Source: an uncultured Anaerolineae bacterium (lineage in GTDB: Bacteria > Chloroflexota > Anaerolineae > Promineifilales > Promineifilaceae). From it: a stretch of DNA of 64,000 nt. How positions within the stretch are numbered: the stretch's first letter is position 1; each line of letters opens with the position of its first letter. The notes under the pieces were generated by a model that was given only the letters and a program-made list of their open reading frames with translations, had not been told where the DNA came from and searched no databases. Below are positions 25,525-34,691 of the stretch, one piece after another. The stretch covers positions 124,001 to 188,000 of the forward strand of contig CAJQMR010000005.1 in the NCBI GenBank assembly GCA_905479495.1, read 5' to 3'. The translations under genes were made by a program, and so were the position numbers.

Positions 25525-26193
25525 ATGCCGAATAAAAGAATTCATCCATCCATTGTGCTGCTGATGGTTGCCATTGCCATCATTTTGGCGGCGGGTGTCT
25601 TTTTGGCCATTAATGTCATACAAAACCGCAACAATGAGGCAGAACCGGAAATCACCGCCAATAATTTTCAGGTGTCAGTAGCAGGGGAGCAAATTTCGTT
25701 ACAGGTTGATCCAAACCAACGACCCACTATTATCGATACTCAGGTAATAGACGACACGCCGCGCACGGAAGATGCGCCTGACCAGCAAATACAAGAAGTC
25801 ACTGCCACGCCAGAAGCCACGGCCGTTCCCAACAATGAGCCGGTCGCCACGGCCGTTCCCCCGCCCGCTGTGGAAAAAATCATCTTTATTGATTATACCG
25901 TGCAGCAAGGGGACACGCTGTATAGCGTGTCCAATCGGCTAGATACCTCTATTGCCCTGATGGCCGAACATGGGCTCTCCGACACCAGCCTGGTGCCGGG
26001 GCAAGTTATCCGGCTGCCTCTTGGTAACCCTGATTATTGTGCCGGTAAAGGACGGCCGTATGCCGTTGGTGAAGGAGATACAGCCTTCAATATCGGTCAG
26101 CGATTTAACACCACGCCACAAAATTTACAGTCGCTCAATGGACTAGATGCCAATTTTACTATCAGAACTGCCGATATTATTTGCGTTCCGTAG
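25525..26193 (+). CDS. Membrane-anchored protein with two LysM domains
   Basis: 222 residues. A single N-terminal membrane helix (VLLMVAIAIILAAGVFLAI) is followed by an acidic Thr/Pro-rich spacer and two LysM motifs: YTVQQGDTLYSVSNRLDTS ... LVPGQVIRLP and YAVGEGDTAFNIGQRFNTT. LysM binds N-acetylglucosamine glycans, so the protein should hold onto cell-wall glycan outside the membrane. No enzymatic domain. The second LysM has two Cys near its ends (YCAGKG and IICVP) that could form a disulfide. GAGGGA ribosome site. The downstream M24 gene is 10 bp away. Confidence 0.88.
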   Translation: MPNKRIHPSIVLLMVAIAIILAAGVFLAINVIQNRNNEAEPEITANNFQVSVAGEQISLQVDPNQRPTIIDTQVIDDTPRTEDAPDQQIQEVTATPEATAVPNNEPVATAVPPPAVEKIIFIDYTVQQGDTLYSVSNRLDTSIALMAEHGLSDTSLVPGQVIRLPLGNPDYCAGKGRPYAVGEGDTAFNIGQRFNTTPQNLQSLNGLDANFTIRTADIICVP

Positions 26194-26203
26194 GGTGAAA
26201 ACA

Positions 26204-27490
26204 ATGCGTATCAGTCGCGCTGAATTTAACGGCCGTAGCCAACATCTCCTCGAATACATCCATCAACAAAAGCTGACTGGCGTTGTTTTGTTTGACAGCG
26301 TCAACATTCTTTACTTCACGGGTTTCGCCTTCATCCCCACGGAACGCCCCATTGCCTTTGTCCTCAGCGCTGCCGGGGAACGGGCCATGCTGGTCCCCCG
26401 TTTGGAGGTAGAACACGCCCAGGCAGAAGCTGAGCTGGATAAGGTGGCTCATTATCTGGAATATCCCGGCGATCCGCACCCCATGGCCATCTTTCAAGAT
26501 TTGCTGATGGAGATGGGGCTTATCAAGGAAAATACCAATCCTAAGTTTTTGCACACGCCCACGCCAGCCGCCGAAATCGTGATACGGCCGCACCAAGAAG
26601 CCCCCAAGCAATATCCGTTGGCCAGCAGCAGCCAAATCGGCGCGGATCATGATGGCTACCCCTGGATTTTCGGCTACGAAGGCGTCTCGCTTTCTCAACT
26701 CACGGGCATGACAGTGCAAAATATTCAGGGCAAGCTAAACCAAATGCAGGCAGTCAAAAGTCCAGCAGAGATTGCCCTTATAAAGGAAAGCTGCAAGTGG
26801 GCACATCTGGCCCATGTGCTATTGCAGCGGTATACGGCCGTTCAGGCCACAGAAACGGCCGTTAGCCTGCGCGCCAGCCAGGAAGCCACCCTGGCCATGA
26901 TGGATGCCATCGGACCCTTGTATCGGGCGCAAAGCATGTGGCTGAGCGGCCCGTTTGCGGGCTATCGCGGCCAGATTGGGCGCAATGCGGCTATTCCCCA
27001 TGCGCTGGCCAATAACATCACCTTTCAGCCCGGCGATGTGTTGGTTACTGGGGCAAGCTGCCCGCTGTGGGGCTACAATTCAGAGTTGGAACGCACCATG
27101 TTTGTGGGGAAACCCAGCCCGGAGCAGCAGCGTTTCTTTGCGCACATGAAGGCGGCACAAGAAGTGGCCTTTGCCGCAATGAAGCCGGGGGTGACGTGTA
27201 GCGCAGTGGATACGGCCGTACGCAACTACTACGAAACCCATGACCTGATGCCCTACTGGAAGCATCATACCGGCCACGCCATTGGTCTGCGTTACCACGA
27301 AGGCCCCTTCCTAGACACAGGCGACCAAACCATTTTGCAAGAAGGCATGGTTTTTACCGTGGAACCAGGATTGTATGTCCCTGAGTTGGGCGGCTTTCGT
27401 CACTCTGATACAGTTGTCATTACAAACGATGGCCTTGAGATGCTGACCTACTATCCACGCGATTGGCAGAGCCTGTTTATTCCCCTTTAG
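26204..27490 (+). CDS. M24-family (Xaa-Pro peptidase/creatinase fold) protein, metal ligands altered
   Basis: 428 residues from the ATG at 26204; an upstream in-frame start would overlap the LysM gene. The N-terminal creatinase-like domain and C-terminal pita-bread domain are both present. The usual five metal ligands (Asp, Asp, His, Glu, Glu) are only partly kept: the DxG position reads VTGASC, the second Asp is Glu in SELERTM, His is kept in HHTGHAIGL, Glu is kept in TVEPGLY, and the last Glu is lost in GFRHSDT. The protein therefore probably does not hold two metals; it may be a creatinase-like metal-free hydrolase or a non-catalytic paralogue. The substrate-binding His-rich loop is intact. 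Confidence 0.85.
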   Translation: MRISRAEFNGRSQHLLEYIHQQKLTGVVLFDSVNILYFTGFAFIPTERPIAFVLSAAGERAMLVPRLEVEHAQAEAELDKVAHYLEYPGDPHPMAIFQDLLMEMGLIKENTNPKFLHTPTPAAEIVIRPHQEAPKQYPLASSSQIGADHDGYPWIFGYEGVSLSQLTGMTVQNIQGKLNQMQAVKSPAEIALIKESCKWAHLAHVLLQRYTAVQATETAVSLRASQEATLAMMDAIGPLYRAQSMWLSGPFAGYRGQIGRNAAIPHALANNITFQPGDVLVTGASCPLWGYNSELERTMFVGKPSPEQQRFFAHMKAAQEVAFAAMKPGVTCSAVDTAVRNYYETHDLMPYWKHHTGHAIGLRYHEGPFLDTGDQTILQEGMVFTVEPGLYVPELGGFRHSDTVVITNDGLEMLTYYPRDWQSLFIPL

Positions 27491-27521
27491 GGCTTGCCAG
27501 CAACAATAATTATGTTAAGAT

Positions 27522-27947
27522 GTGAGCGATATGTATAAAGATTTATGGCGGCAACGGCCGTTGCTCACCCTCCCCCAAATCATTATCTTGCTGCTGGTTG
27601 GCGCAGCCCTCTTTGTGGCTGTCGATCTCAATCGTCGGGCTCAGGCGGGTCAGTTGGTTGGCGTAGGTGAAGGCGATCTACAAATACAAGTGGATGCTGA
27701 ATCAACCCACCAAGTGGAACTCCAGGTGACACTAGAGTATGTACAAAGTGATGATTACGTAGCCGCCTACGCCCGGGATGAAGGGGGCTATTTATTACCG
27801 GGTGAAAAACGGGTAGTGCCGCTTGTGATTGAAGCGACGCCGCAGCCAACGGCCGTACCCACCGCCACCCCCGATCCCATCCAAAATGCACGCCCCTGGC
27901 AAGCCTGGTGGCACTTACTTACAGATGCCCCCCAGCCCAGACGCTAA
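27522..27947 (+). CDS. DivIC/FtsB-like septum protein
   Basis: 141 residues with a short cytoplasmic N-terminus, one membrane helix (IIILLLVGAALFVAV), an extracytoplasmic segment with coiled-coil tendency, and YVQSDDYVAAYARDEGGYLLPGEKRVVPL, which matches the conserved C-terminal block of DivIC/FtsB cell-division proteins. A proline/threonine tail follows. The start may be the GTG at 27522 or the ATG at 27531. No other divisome gene is nearby, so the call rests on topology and the one motif. Confidence 0.6.
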   Translation: MSDMYKDLWRQRPLLTLPQIIILLLVGAALFVAVDLNRRAQAGQLVGVGEGDLQIQVDAESTHQVELQVTLEYVQSDDYVAAYARDEGGYLLPGEKRVVPLVIEATPQPTAVPTATPDPIQNARPWQAWWHLLTDAPQPRR

Positions 27948-28008
27948 CCATAATTGGGCCTCATAATACATACTTTTGACTCTTCAGCCCCAAAATGCAC
28001 CGGATTTC

Positions 28009-28038
28009 TTGCCAGAACTCCCCCATTTGTACTATAAA
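28009..28038 (+). promoter_or_regulatory. Promoter of the cpaB pair
   Basis: TTGCCA (28009-28014), an 18-bp spacer and TATAAA (28033-28038). The resulting leader would be about 280 nt. The 378-bp gap 27948-28325 otherwise shows only short unsupported frames, including a 25-codon one starting with MRRSKWFESA at about 28220. Confidence 0.5.
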
Positions 28039-28325
28039 AAGGCCCTTCTCCAGTTGGTATCACTTGCTATTCAACTTTACATATGATAACATACGCCTCG
28101 TTGAGAGGTTTACATATTGTTATTATTGTATTGGTATTTATCGGCAAAAACTCTATGCTACGGCGGCGTTCTCCATCACCAAAACGGCTTCGGTTTCACT
28201 GACCTAACAAAAAGATACAGATGCGACGTAGCAAATGGTTTGAGTCAGCAATTTACTCCAGTGATGACACGCGACCCAGAAAACCCACTAGCCCCTAACC
28301 ACACGATTAAAGAAGGGACGATCTT

Positions 28326-29510
28326 ATGAGCCGTCGAACTATCTTGATTCTCGTTTTCGTATTCGGCATCGTAATGCTGTCAATTGTAGGTGTTGTTTTT
28401 ATATTGCAACAAAACCAGCCAGTTGAAACAGTGACCGATGGCGAAGATGGTGCGCCAGCGCCAGATGGTGTGGACGTTGACAACACGGAACCTGAGGAAA
28501 CTGCATCGCCACGTGTTGAAGTTGTGGTCTCCTTACAAACCGTTCCCCGTGGTCACCAAATGACAGCTGATATTCTAGCTTTAGATATGCGACCGGCTGA
28601 AAGTGTTGGCAGTAATGTAATTACCAGCATTGACGATGCGCTTAATCTCTATGCGCGAACCGACATTTATCAAGGTGAAACCTTAACTTATGACACCTTG
28701 GTCGATGATATTACCAAAGTGGGTTTGGAATCCTACGGACCCAGCTCGTTAATCCCGCCAGGGTACGTAGCCCAATCTGTGCCTATGAATCGGTTAACAG
28801 GTGTAGGGTATGGTGTTAGTGAAGGGGATTACGTAGACATCATGGTCACGTTCTTCTTCCGCCAAATTGACGAAGAGTTCCAAACTTATCTCCCCAATGA
28901 CGCCGCTTTTTATCTGGAAGAACAAATCCAAGCTGTAGAAGACTCTGGATCCGGGGACCCTCTGCAAATTATTCTTGAACCTGTTATTTTCTTCGTTTCA
29001 CCAATCGGCCGTTTTGAAGAACTCCCAACAGGCGATTTAGCCCATATCAGTCCAAACCAAGAAGATCTGGCTCCACGCCCTGTACCGGTCACCATGATTA
29101 TTCAAAATGCACGCGTTGTCCAGGTTGGACAATATCGGTTGCCACCGGACCCGGCTGACTTAATTCCTACGCCAACACCAGAGGCTGTAGAGGAAGGAGA
29201 ACCAACACCAACCCCGCCGCCTGTGGCAAATCCGACAGCTACGCCATCTCCGGCTGACGTTGTAGTGGTTGCTTTACAGCCCCAACAGCAGCTTCTGCTA
29301 CGTTATGCGGTAGATGTAAACGCGCAAGTCTTCTTTGCCTTGCGCGGTGTAAATGATGGCCAACTGTACAGCGTCGAGAACATGACGCTAGACTATTTGC
29401 TTGAGCGCTTTAATGTTGAAGTTCCGCCAAACTTGGGCTATTCAGTCGAAGCAACGATTAGGCAGGTAACCCCAACACCGCCACCTGAAGAAGGATCTGC
29501 GCCTGAATAA
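28326..29510 (+). CDS. cpaB: CpaB-like Flp pilus assembly protein (SAF domain), first copy
   Basis: 394 residues. An N-terminal membrane helix (ILILVFVFGIVMLSIVGVVF) is followed by an acidic spacer and a SAF domain (VVVSLQTVPRGHQMTADILALDM), then the GDYVDIMVTF segment typical of CpaB/RcpC. A Pro/Thr-rich insert (PTPTPEAVEEGEPTPTPPP) precedes the final LRYAVDVNAQVFFALRG block. CpaB proteins stabilise the Tad secretion channel at the envelope. GAAGGGA ribosome site. The next gene is a paralogue 44 bp downstream. Confidence 0.85.
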   Translation: MSRRTILILVFVFGIVMLSIVGVVFILQQNQPVETVTDGEDGAPAPDGVDVDNTEPEETASPRVEVVVSLQTVPRGHQMTADILALDMRPAESVGSNVITSIDDALNLYARTDIYQGETLTYDTLVDDITKVGLESYGPSSLIPPGYVAQSVPMNRLTGVGYGVSEGDYVDIMVTFFFRQIDEEFQTYLPNDAAFYLEEQIQAVEDSGSGDPLQIILEPVIFFVSPIGRFEELPTGDLAHISPNQEDLAPRPVPVTMIIQNARVVQVGQYRLPPDPADLIPTPTPEAVEEGEPTPTPPPVANPTATPSPADVVVVALQPQQQLLLRYAVDVNAQVFFALRGVNDGQLYSVENMTLDYLLERFNVEVPPNLGYSVEATIRQVTPTPPPEEGSAPE

Positions 29511-29554
29511 GGCCAGATGGTCTGTCAATTGGCTAAATAAACAAGGACCTTGCT

Positions 29555-30763
29555 ATGCGTCTTAGAACGTTCATTCTCCTGATTTTGGTATTAATACTGG
29601 TAGGTGCCTTAGCACTTGTTTTGCTAGGCAACAGTGGCACTGGCCCCCTTGCTGGCTTTTTTAATCGTGGCGGTGACGAGGACAATGGTGCTGTCGTTGA
29701 AGAAACGGATGGAGAAGACACAAGCGAACCATTGCTGCCACCCCCAACCGCAACCCCTGGCCTGGAAGATGTCGTGGTGGCCAAGATAAATATTCCTGTT
29801 GGCACAATGCTGACTGATGATCTGCTTGAGGTACAACGGTGGCCACGCACCAATATTGCCTTACAAGGCGGTTACACATTTACAGACACGGCTCGTCTGG
29901 TCGGCCGGATTGCCAAGGTTGATGTATCCAGAGGGCAGTCTATCTTAAGCCCAATGTTGGCCCTTAATCCAACTGATATTGCTTCTTTTGGTTCAGATCT
30001 TGCCCTGTATGTTCCATTTGGTCAGGTTGCGGTAGCCTTCCCGGTCGATCGGTTTAATGGCGCAGCTTTGGCTATGCGGCCAGGCGATGCCGTTGACGTC
30101 ATGATGACGCTGCGCATTGTGGATATAGATCCCCAGTTTGGGACAGTTTTGCCTAATCAGATCGAGCGCGTCATTCAGTCGGCGTTATTAAATGGAGAAC
30201 CATTCTTATTCCCTGCGGTTTCAAACGGCCGTCTCGAATTCATTCCCGAAGTCAACCAAGTTGCGGCCATTGTACCCAGCACCCTTGCCCTTGATGGTCA
30301 AGACTTTACAGAAGGGCTGCCCATCCCCAAACGCATCACGCAGCTAACCATCCAACAAGCCAGGGTGCTTTATGTTGGTACCTGGGTAGATCCAAAAGAA
30401 TTAGAGCAACAGCAGCTTGCGGCCCAGGCAGCAGCACAGGCTGGGGAAGATGGTGCAGCCGGACCTACACCGACCCCTATTCCCTCCCGATTAGAAACCA
30501 TACCAGATGTTGTCATCCTCAGTATGTCATCACAGGACGCGCTGGCCTTAAATTGGGCCATGATTCGCGGCGTAGATATTAATTTGGTGCTGCGTTCACC
30601 GGGTGACCAAACGGTATTTGTCACAACAAGCGTCAGCTTACCACAAATCATTGATCAGGGTGGTCTGGCTATTCCAGAACAATCTAATTTTGACCTGCAT
30701 CCTTCCATGGAAGATGTAACGCTGCCAGTGTTGTCACCAACAAATCCCAATGAGAACCCATAG
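29555..30763 (+). CDS. cpaB: CpaB-like Flp pilus assembly protein (SAF domain), second copy
   Basis: 402 residues with the same order as the first copy: membrane helix, acidic spacer, SAF domain (VVVAKINIPVGTMLTDDLLEVQ), GDAVDVMMTLRIVDID, a Gln/Ala-rich insert and SSQDALALNWAMIRGVDINLVLRSPGD at the end. Sequence identity to its neighbour looks low except in the motifs, so the duplication is old. The two may form a hetero-oligomer; that is inference. Ends in a strong terminator. Confidence 0.85.
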   Translation: MRLRTFILLILVLILVGALALVLLGNSGTGPLAGFFNRGGDEDNGAVVEETDGEDTSEPLLPPPTATPGLEDVVVAKINIPVGTMLTDDLLEVQRWPRTNIALQGGYTFTDTARLVGRIAKVDVSRGQSILSPMLALNPTDIASFGSDLALYVPFGQVAVAFPVDRFNGAALAMRPGDAVDVMMTLRIVDIDPQFGTVLPNQIERVIQSALLNGEPFLFPAVSNGRLEFIPEVNQVAAIVPSTLALDGQDFTEGLPIPKRITQLTIQQARVLYVGTWVDPKELEQQQLAAQAAAQAGEDGAAGPTPTPIPSRLETIPDVVILSMSSQDALALNWAMIRGVDINLVLRSPGDQTVFVTTSVSLPQIIDQGGLAIPEQSNFDLHPSMEDVTLPVLSPTNPNENP

Positions 30764-30787
30764 TTAATGAGTTGATTATCGAAATCT

Positions 30788-30819
30788 AAGTCTCTAGCTT
30801 TTGGCTGGAGACTTTTTAT
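30788..30819 (+). terminator. Rho-independent terminator after the cpaB pair
   Basis: An 11-bp stem (AAGTCTCTAGC with GCTGGAGACTT, one G-T pair), a 5-nt loop and a T-rich tail (TTTATTT). Confidence 0.92.
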
Positions 30820-30827
30820 TTACGCAA

Positions 30828-31565
30828 ATGTGCATCGGCACACAAAGTCTGGAGGCTAACTTGTCCGCAGATTTACCAGCCAACTACGATCCAAATGAAT
30901 TTGATCGGCCATCGGTTACTGTCGATGTCGTCATTTTTTCTTTGGTTCATAATGAATTACAAGTTTTGCTCATCAAACGTCAGGCAGCGCCATATGCTGA
31001 TATGTGGGCCATTCCCGGATCTTTTGTGAAGATGGATGAGTCTTTAGAGGAAGCGGCCGTTCGTGCCCTGGCCGATGAAACAGGTGTGGAAGATGTGTAC
31101 ACAGAGCAGCTTTACACCTTTGGTACACCCAATCGCGATCCGCGTACACGCGTCATCACCATCGCCTATTTTGCCCTGGTACCTCATGATGCCATCCATC
31201 CCCGAGCGGGTAAAGATGCCCATGAAACCGGCTGGTTCTCTATTTTACAGCTTCCCCAATTGGCCTTCGACCACGCCGAAATTGTTGATTATGCTTATAC
31301 ACGCCTGCGCTACAAGCTAGAGTACACTTCGGTTGGGTTTCAATTGCTGCCTGATGTTTTTACCCTCAGTGAATTGCAAAAGGCGTACGAAATCATTTTG
31401 CGGGAACCGCTCGATAAGCGGAACTTTCGCCGCAAAATATTGTCGGCTGAAATTTTGGAAGAAACCGGAGAAAAGCAAAAAGAGGGGGAAGGCCGCCCGG
31501 CCATGCTGTATCGCTATCGGGAAGATGCCGTGGCAGAAGTCAAAACACGCCGTTTATTCCCGTAA
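30828..31565 (+). CDS. NrtR-like Nudix-domain transcriptional regulator
   Basis: About 245 residues from the ATG at 30828; a TTG start at 30801 lies inside the upstream terminator and is excluded. Residues about 25-155 are a Nudix fold (TVDVVIFSLVHNELQVLLIKR, MWAIPGSFV, then EEAAVRALADETGV). The Nudix box is degraded (RA for RE, DE for EE), as in regulators that bind but do not hydrolyse. The C-terminal 80 residues form a winged helix (FTLSELQKAYEIIL ... KRNFRRKILSAEILEETG). NrtR proteins bind ADP-ribose and control NAD synthesis genes. No NAD gene is adjacent. Confidence 0.85.
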   Translation: MCIGTQSLEANLSADLPANYDPNEFDRPSVTVDVVIFSLVHNELQVLLIKRQAAPYADMWAIPGSFVKMDESLEEAAVRALADETGVEDVYTEQLYTFGTPNRDPRTRVITIAYFALVPHDAIHPRAGKDAHETGWFSILQLPQLAFDHAEIVDYAYTRLRYKLEYTSVGFQLLPDVFTLSELQKAYEIILREPLDKRNFRRKILSAEILEETGEKQKEGEGRPAMLYRYREDAVAEVKTRRLFP

Positions 31566-31570
31566 CAAAT

Positions 31571-32236
31571 TTACTCTACCCAGAGTGATTTTGTAAGCTC
31601 CACCCCAAGCACCACATCATCCCGCCCTACACGCAAGCGCATAGGCCCATTAAACGGGGCGCGCCCCATAATCTCAAAATCAGCACCAGGAACCAGACCC
31701 AACGACTTGAAATATTTTAGCCGTTCCGGCTCGTGGGTGCGGACCCGGCTTACGGTTCCCACATGCCCCACCCCCAGATTCATAATGCAGACATCTTTTA
31801 CTTCGGGCAAATTACCTTCGGCATCAGGGATGGGTTCACCATGGGGGCAACGGCTGGGGTTGTTGGTCATTTCCGCCATGCGTTGGGTGATAGCGTCATT
31901 TAGCCCCTTGCCCATTTCATCGGCGTGTTCATGGGCTTCATCCCAGGTAAAGTCCATCACATTCACCAGAAACACTTCCAGGATTCTGTGCCGCCGCAGT
32001 TCGCGCAAAGCTTCTTCTCGTCCGCGCGGGGTTAATTCTATGCCCTGATACGGTTTATGCTTAACATAACCAGCGTTTCTGAGCCGTTTGAGCATTCTAG
32101 GCACGGCAGGCGCAGAAACGTGAAGCCGATCGGCAAGACTCGTCGTGCTTACCGTGGGCGAGTCTTCTTGCAACCGGTAAATTTCGGCAAGATATTCTCG
32201 CATTGCGACGCTAGGCTGAAAATCGTTGTTTGGCAT
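31571..32236 (-). CDS. DtxR/MntR-family metal-dependent regulator
   Basis: 221 residues. N-terminal winged helix (MREYLAEIYRLQED ... VSTTSLADRLHVSAPAVPRMLKRL), then the metal-binding dimerisation helices (HRILEVFLVNVMDFTWDEAHEHADEM, with CPHGEP downstream), then an SH3-like FeoA domain from about 150. It should repress metal-uptake or induce efflux genes on binding Mn(II) or Fe(II). No transporter is adjacent. The 3' end is 5 bp from the convergent Nudix gene end. Confidence 0.9.
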   Translation of the reverse strand: MPNNDFQPSVAMREYLAEIYRLQEDSPTVSTTSLADRLHVSAPAVPRMLKRLRNAGYVKHKPYQGIELTPRGREEALRELRRHRILEVFLVNVMDFTWDEAHEHADEMGKGLNDAITQRMAEMTNNPSRCPHGEPIPDAEGNLPEVKDVCIMNLGVGHVGTVSRVRTHEPERLKYFKSLGLVPGADFEIMGRAPFNGPMRLRVGRDDVVLGVELTKSLWVE

Positions 32237-32292
32237 ATTCTGATATTATCTCGATCCGGGTTGTGCCGCCAACTCTCTAAGGGAGAGGAGGG

Positions 32293-34035
32293 TTAACTCA
32301 GGGTGTTTTTCTCTAATTCGGCCGTTGTGCGTTCAATTAAATCTACCAGTTCTGTTAACATGGCCGTGTCAAAACGGAACTCAGCACCGGCGCTGGCAAA
32401 AAGCTCAGGCAGGGTTTTGGTACCTCCCAACGCCAGGGCCTGGCGGTAATCGGCTAAAGCCCCGACGCGATCCTGAAGGCTGTTACGCCAGACTTGCAGG
32501 GCACCTATCTGGGCCATGCCATATTCAATGTAGTAAAAAGGCGCGGTGAAAATATGGGGTTTGCGATGCCACCCCGCCTCACGACTGTCCTCATGGCCGC
32601 TCCAGTCAATATCGGGAATGAAGCGATCATACAGTTTGGTCCAGGCAGCATCACATTGGCTGGCCTCGGCAGCTTGTTGAGGATGCGTATAAACCCAATG
32701 CTGAAAGGCATCTACAACGGCCATGTAAGGTAGGAAGGCAATGATGCCTTCTAGATGTTCAATCCGGGCGCGGGCGGATTGGGGCGAGGTATAGAAGCCG
32801 CCGTACTGATTGGTGAGATAAGGAGCCGCCAGTAATTCCATAGACATGGAAGCAACTTCACAAAATTCCATGGGGGGATCGGTTTGCCAGATGAGCGGGA
32901 GTTCGGCCGTTTCAAAAACATGAAAAGCGTGTCCGGCTTCATGGAGCATGGTTTGCACATCGTCGTGGCTGCCGACGCCATTCATAAAGATAAACGGCCG
33001 ATTCCGCAAAGGCAGCGCACTACAATACCCGCCTAACGCTTTGCCCGTGCGGGTGTCCAGATCCAACAGACCGTCTTCGGCCATGGTGGCAAAGTAGCGG
33101 CTTAGCTGGGGATCTAGCTGGTTGAAGATGTTGAGGGTATGCTGGATGAGCGCGTCTTGGCCTTGATACGGCCGTAACGGTTCCCCATCTGAATCATCAA
33201 CCAAGGCCCCCTTTTCTGGCACCCAATCCCAGGGACGCAGCCTGTCATAACCCAGCCGCTCCTTTTTTCGGTTTAGAATACGGCGCAGAGCCGGGACAAC
33301 GGCCGTTTCAATGGCCTCGTGAAACGTCAGACAATCTTCTGGCGTGTAATCAAAACGTCCCTTTTCGCGGAACGCATAGGCGCGATAGTCCGGCAAGCCC
33401 GCATTATGCGCAATCTGTTGCCGCAGTTCGAGCAACTGACCATACACGGCGTTCAACGGCTCTCGCTGGCTCAACCACAAGTCGGAAATCGCTTGCCACG
33501 CTTTTTGCCGCACAGCACGATCTTTGTCATTCAAGAAGAAACCAAGCTGGCTCAGGTTCTTTTCCTCGCCATCCCACTCAGTTTTAAGACCCCCAGTAAT
33601 TTTGTCGTATTCATTCTCCAGCTTGGACGCTTCGGTAAACAGGGGAATATTTTCTTCCCGGTACAGGTCCGCCTCGTTTTGCATGTTGCGCAGCACGAGC
33701 GTCATATCCTGCAATGCAGCATTGTTAGGATCAAAGGTCAGCAGGCGTTCTTTCAGCGACTGAACCGCAACCTGCGACTGAGGGAACACATCTTCTATCA
33801 GATCGAGAAATGCTTGTTCTTTCTCTTCATCCGTGGTGTCCTGCGATTTTTCGATGTAGATCATGGACGCGGCTTCAAACAACAGGCGGGTAAGGTCAGA
33901 CCAGTCGGTTAACCATTGACGTAGATTTTCGGGGGTTAACGGCCGTTCCGCCAATTCCTTAAAATAAGGCGCAAACGTCTCCCAGTCGCGGGGATTAATC
34001 GCTTCAATTGAACGAGGCAGGACAAATGATGTCAT
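32293..34035 (-). CDS. M3-family oligoendopeptidase (PepF-like)
   Basis: Cytoplasmic zinc oligopeptidase of 580 residues. The active-site motif MLHEAGHAFHVFET contains HExxH, and EFCEVASMSMELL downstream supplies the third ligand Glu. The frame is open to 34161, but that extension passes through a terminator and tRNA-Cys; the ATG at 34035 (MTSFVLPRS) is the real start, with GAGAGCTTGCC upstream. Nothing suggests secretion. Confidence 0.93.
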   Translation of the reverse strand: MTSFVLPRSIEAINPRDWETFAPYFKELAERPLTPENLRQWLTDWSDLTRLLFEAASMIYIEKSQDTTDEEKEQAFLDLIEDVFPQSQVAVQSLKERLLTFDPNNAALQDMTLVLRNMQNEADLYREENIPLFTEASKLENEYDKITGGLKTEWDGEEKNLSQLGFFLNDKDRAVRQKAWQAISDLWLSQREPLNAVYGQLLELRQQIAHNAGLPDYRAYAFREKGRFDYTPEDCLTFHEAIETAVVPALRRILNRKKERLGYDRLRPWDWVPEKGALVDDSDGEPLRPYQGQDALIQHTLNIFNQLDPQLSRYFATMAEDGLLDLDTRTGKALGGYCSALPLRNRPFIFMNGVGSHDDVQTMLHEAGHAFHVFETAELPLIWQTDPPMEFCEVASMSMELLAAPYLTNQYGGFYTSPQSARARIEHLEGIIAFLPYMAVVDAFQHWVYTHPQQAAEASQCDAAWTKLYDRFIPDIDWSGHEDSREAGWHRKPHIFTAPFYYIEYGMAQIGALQVWRNSLQDRVGALADYRQALALGGTKTLPELFASAGAEFRFDTAMLTELVDLIERTTAELEKNTLS

Positions 34036-34070
34036 GGCAAGCTCTCCAAAAAGGTGTTGATGAAAATAAA

Positions 34071-34104
34071 AAGCCCTTGCCGACGGGCAAGGGCTTAAAA
34101 ATTG
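34071..34104 (-). terminator. Terminator of the tRNA operon
   Basis: Stem AAGCCCTTGCC with GGCAAGGGCTT (34071-34096) followed on the minus strand by TTTTTATTTTC. It ends the tRNA-Phe/Gly/Cys transcript just upstream of the oligopeptidase gene. Confidence 0.9.
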
Positions 34105-34175
<71 letters not shown>

Positions 34176-34185
34176 AGGAAACAAA

Positions 34186-34210
34186 TCCGGCAGGCTTGCG
34201 GCCTGCCGGA
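34186..34210. terminator. Hairpin between tRNA-Gly and tRNA-Cys
   Basis: TCCGGCAGGC-TTGCG-GCCTGCCGGA, a perfect 10-bp stem, followed on the minus strand by TTTGTTTCC. It could be a weak terminator or a processing signal between the two tRNAs. Confidence 0.6.
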
Positions 34211-34216
34211 CATAAG

Positions 34217-34288
<72 letters not shown>

Positions 34289-34368
34289 AAAGAGAATTTC
34301 TTCTACACAGTTATACCAACTGCTTATTTATTTAGCAAAACTTTTTTTATTTGCCAAATTTTTAAATA

Positions 34369-34441
34369 TGCCAGGACCCAGGCTCGAACTGGGGACACCT
34401 GCATTTTCAGTGCAGTGCTCTACCGACTGAGCTATCCCGGC
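34369..34441 (-). tRNA. tRNA-Phe (GAA)
   Basis: 73 nt. Acceptor GCCGGGA with TCCTGGC (one G-U), discriminator A, AGCTCAGTCGGTAGAGC D-arm, and anticodon loop CTGAAAA giving GAA. No encoded CCA. An AT-rich gap of 80 bp separates it from tRNA-Gly. Confidence 0.97.
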
Positions 34442-34568
34442 TGGTAAACGACCTTGTTGAAGGCTGGGAAATTCTATCCAAAGCGGCATTGCCTGTCAAG
34501 TGCAGTGCGCCAAAAATGGGTCTCAATAAGCATTTATTTACCCTACCAGTACTCTAGGTTCAAAGATC

Positions 34569-34623
34569 AACGGCCGTCTTCCCTCTGGTGGTAAGAACGG
34601 GCTATGGTAGAAAGACGGCCGTT
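34569..34623. repeat. 12-bp inverted repeat built on two ACGGCCGT octamers
   Basis: AACGGCCGTCTT (34569-34580) and AAGACGGCCGTT (34612-34623) with a 31-bp spacer, 69 bp upstream of the cpaF start. Could fold in RNA or bind a protein dimer. The rest of 34442-34691 has no visible gene. Confidence 0.75.
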
Positions 34624-34691
34624 CTCTATACAATGGCTTTTAGGTTCTTCAACCAATCCTTCAAGAAGATAAATATGGGCAAGGAAGTATT

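Noticed and set aside
27995..28329. Short frames in the cpaB leader, including one overlapping the cpaB start
   Set aside because: No ribosome sites, no recognisable protein features, and a promoter lies inside the first one. Treated as leader.
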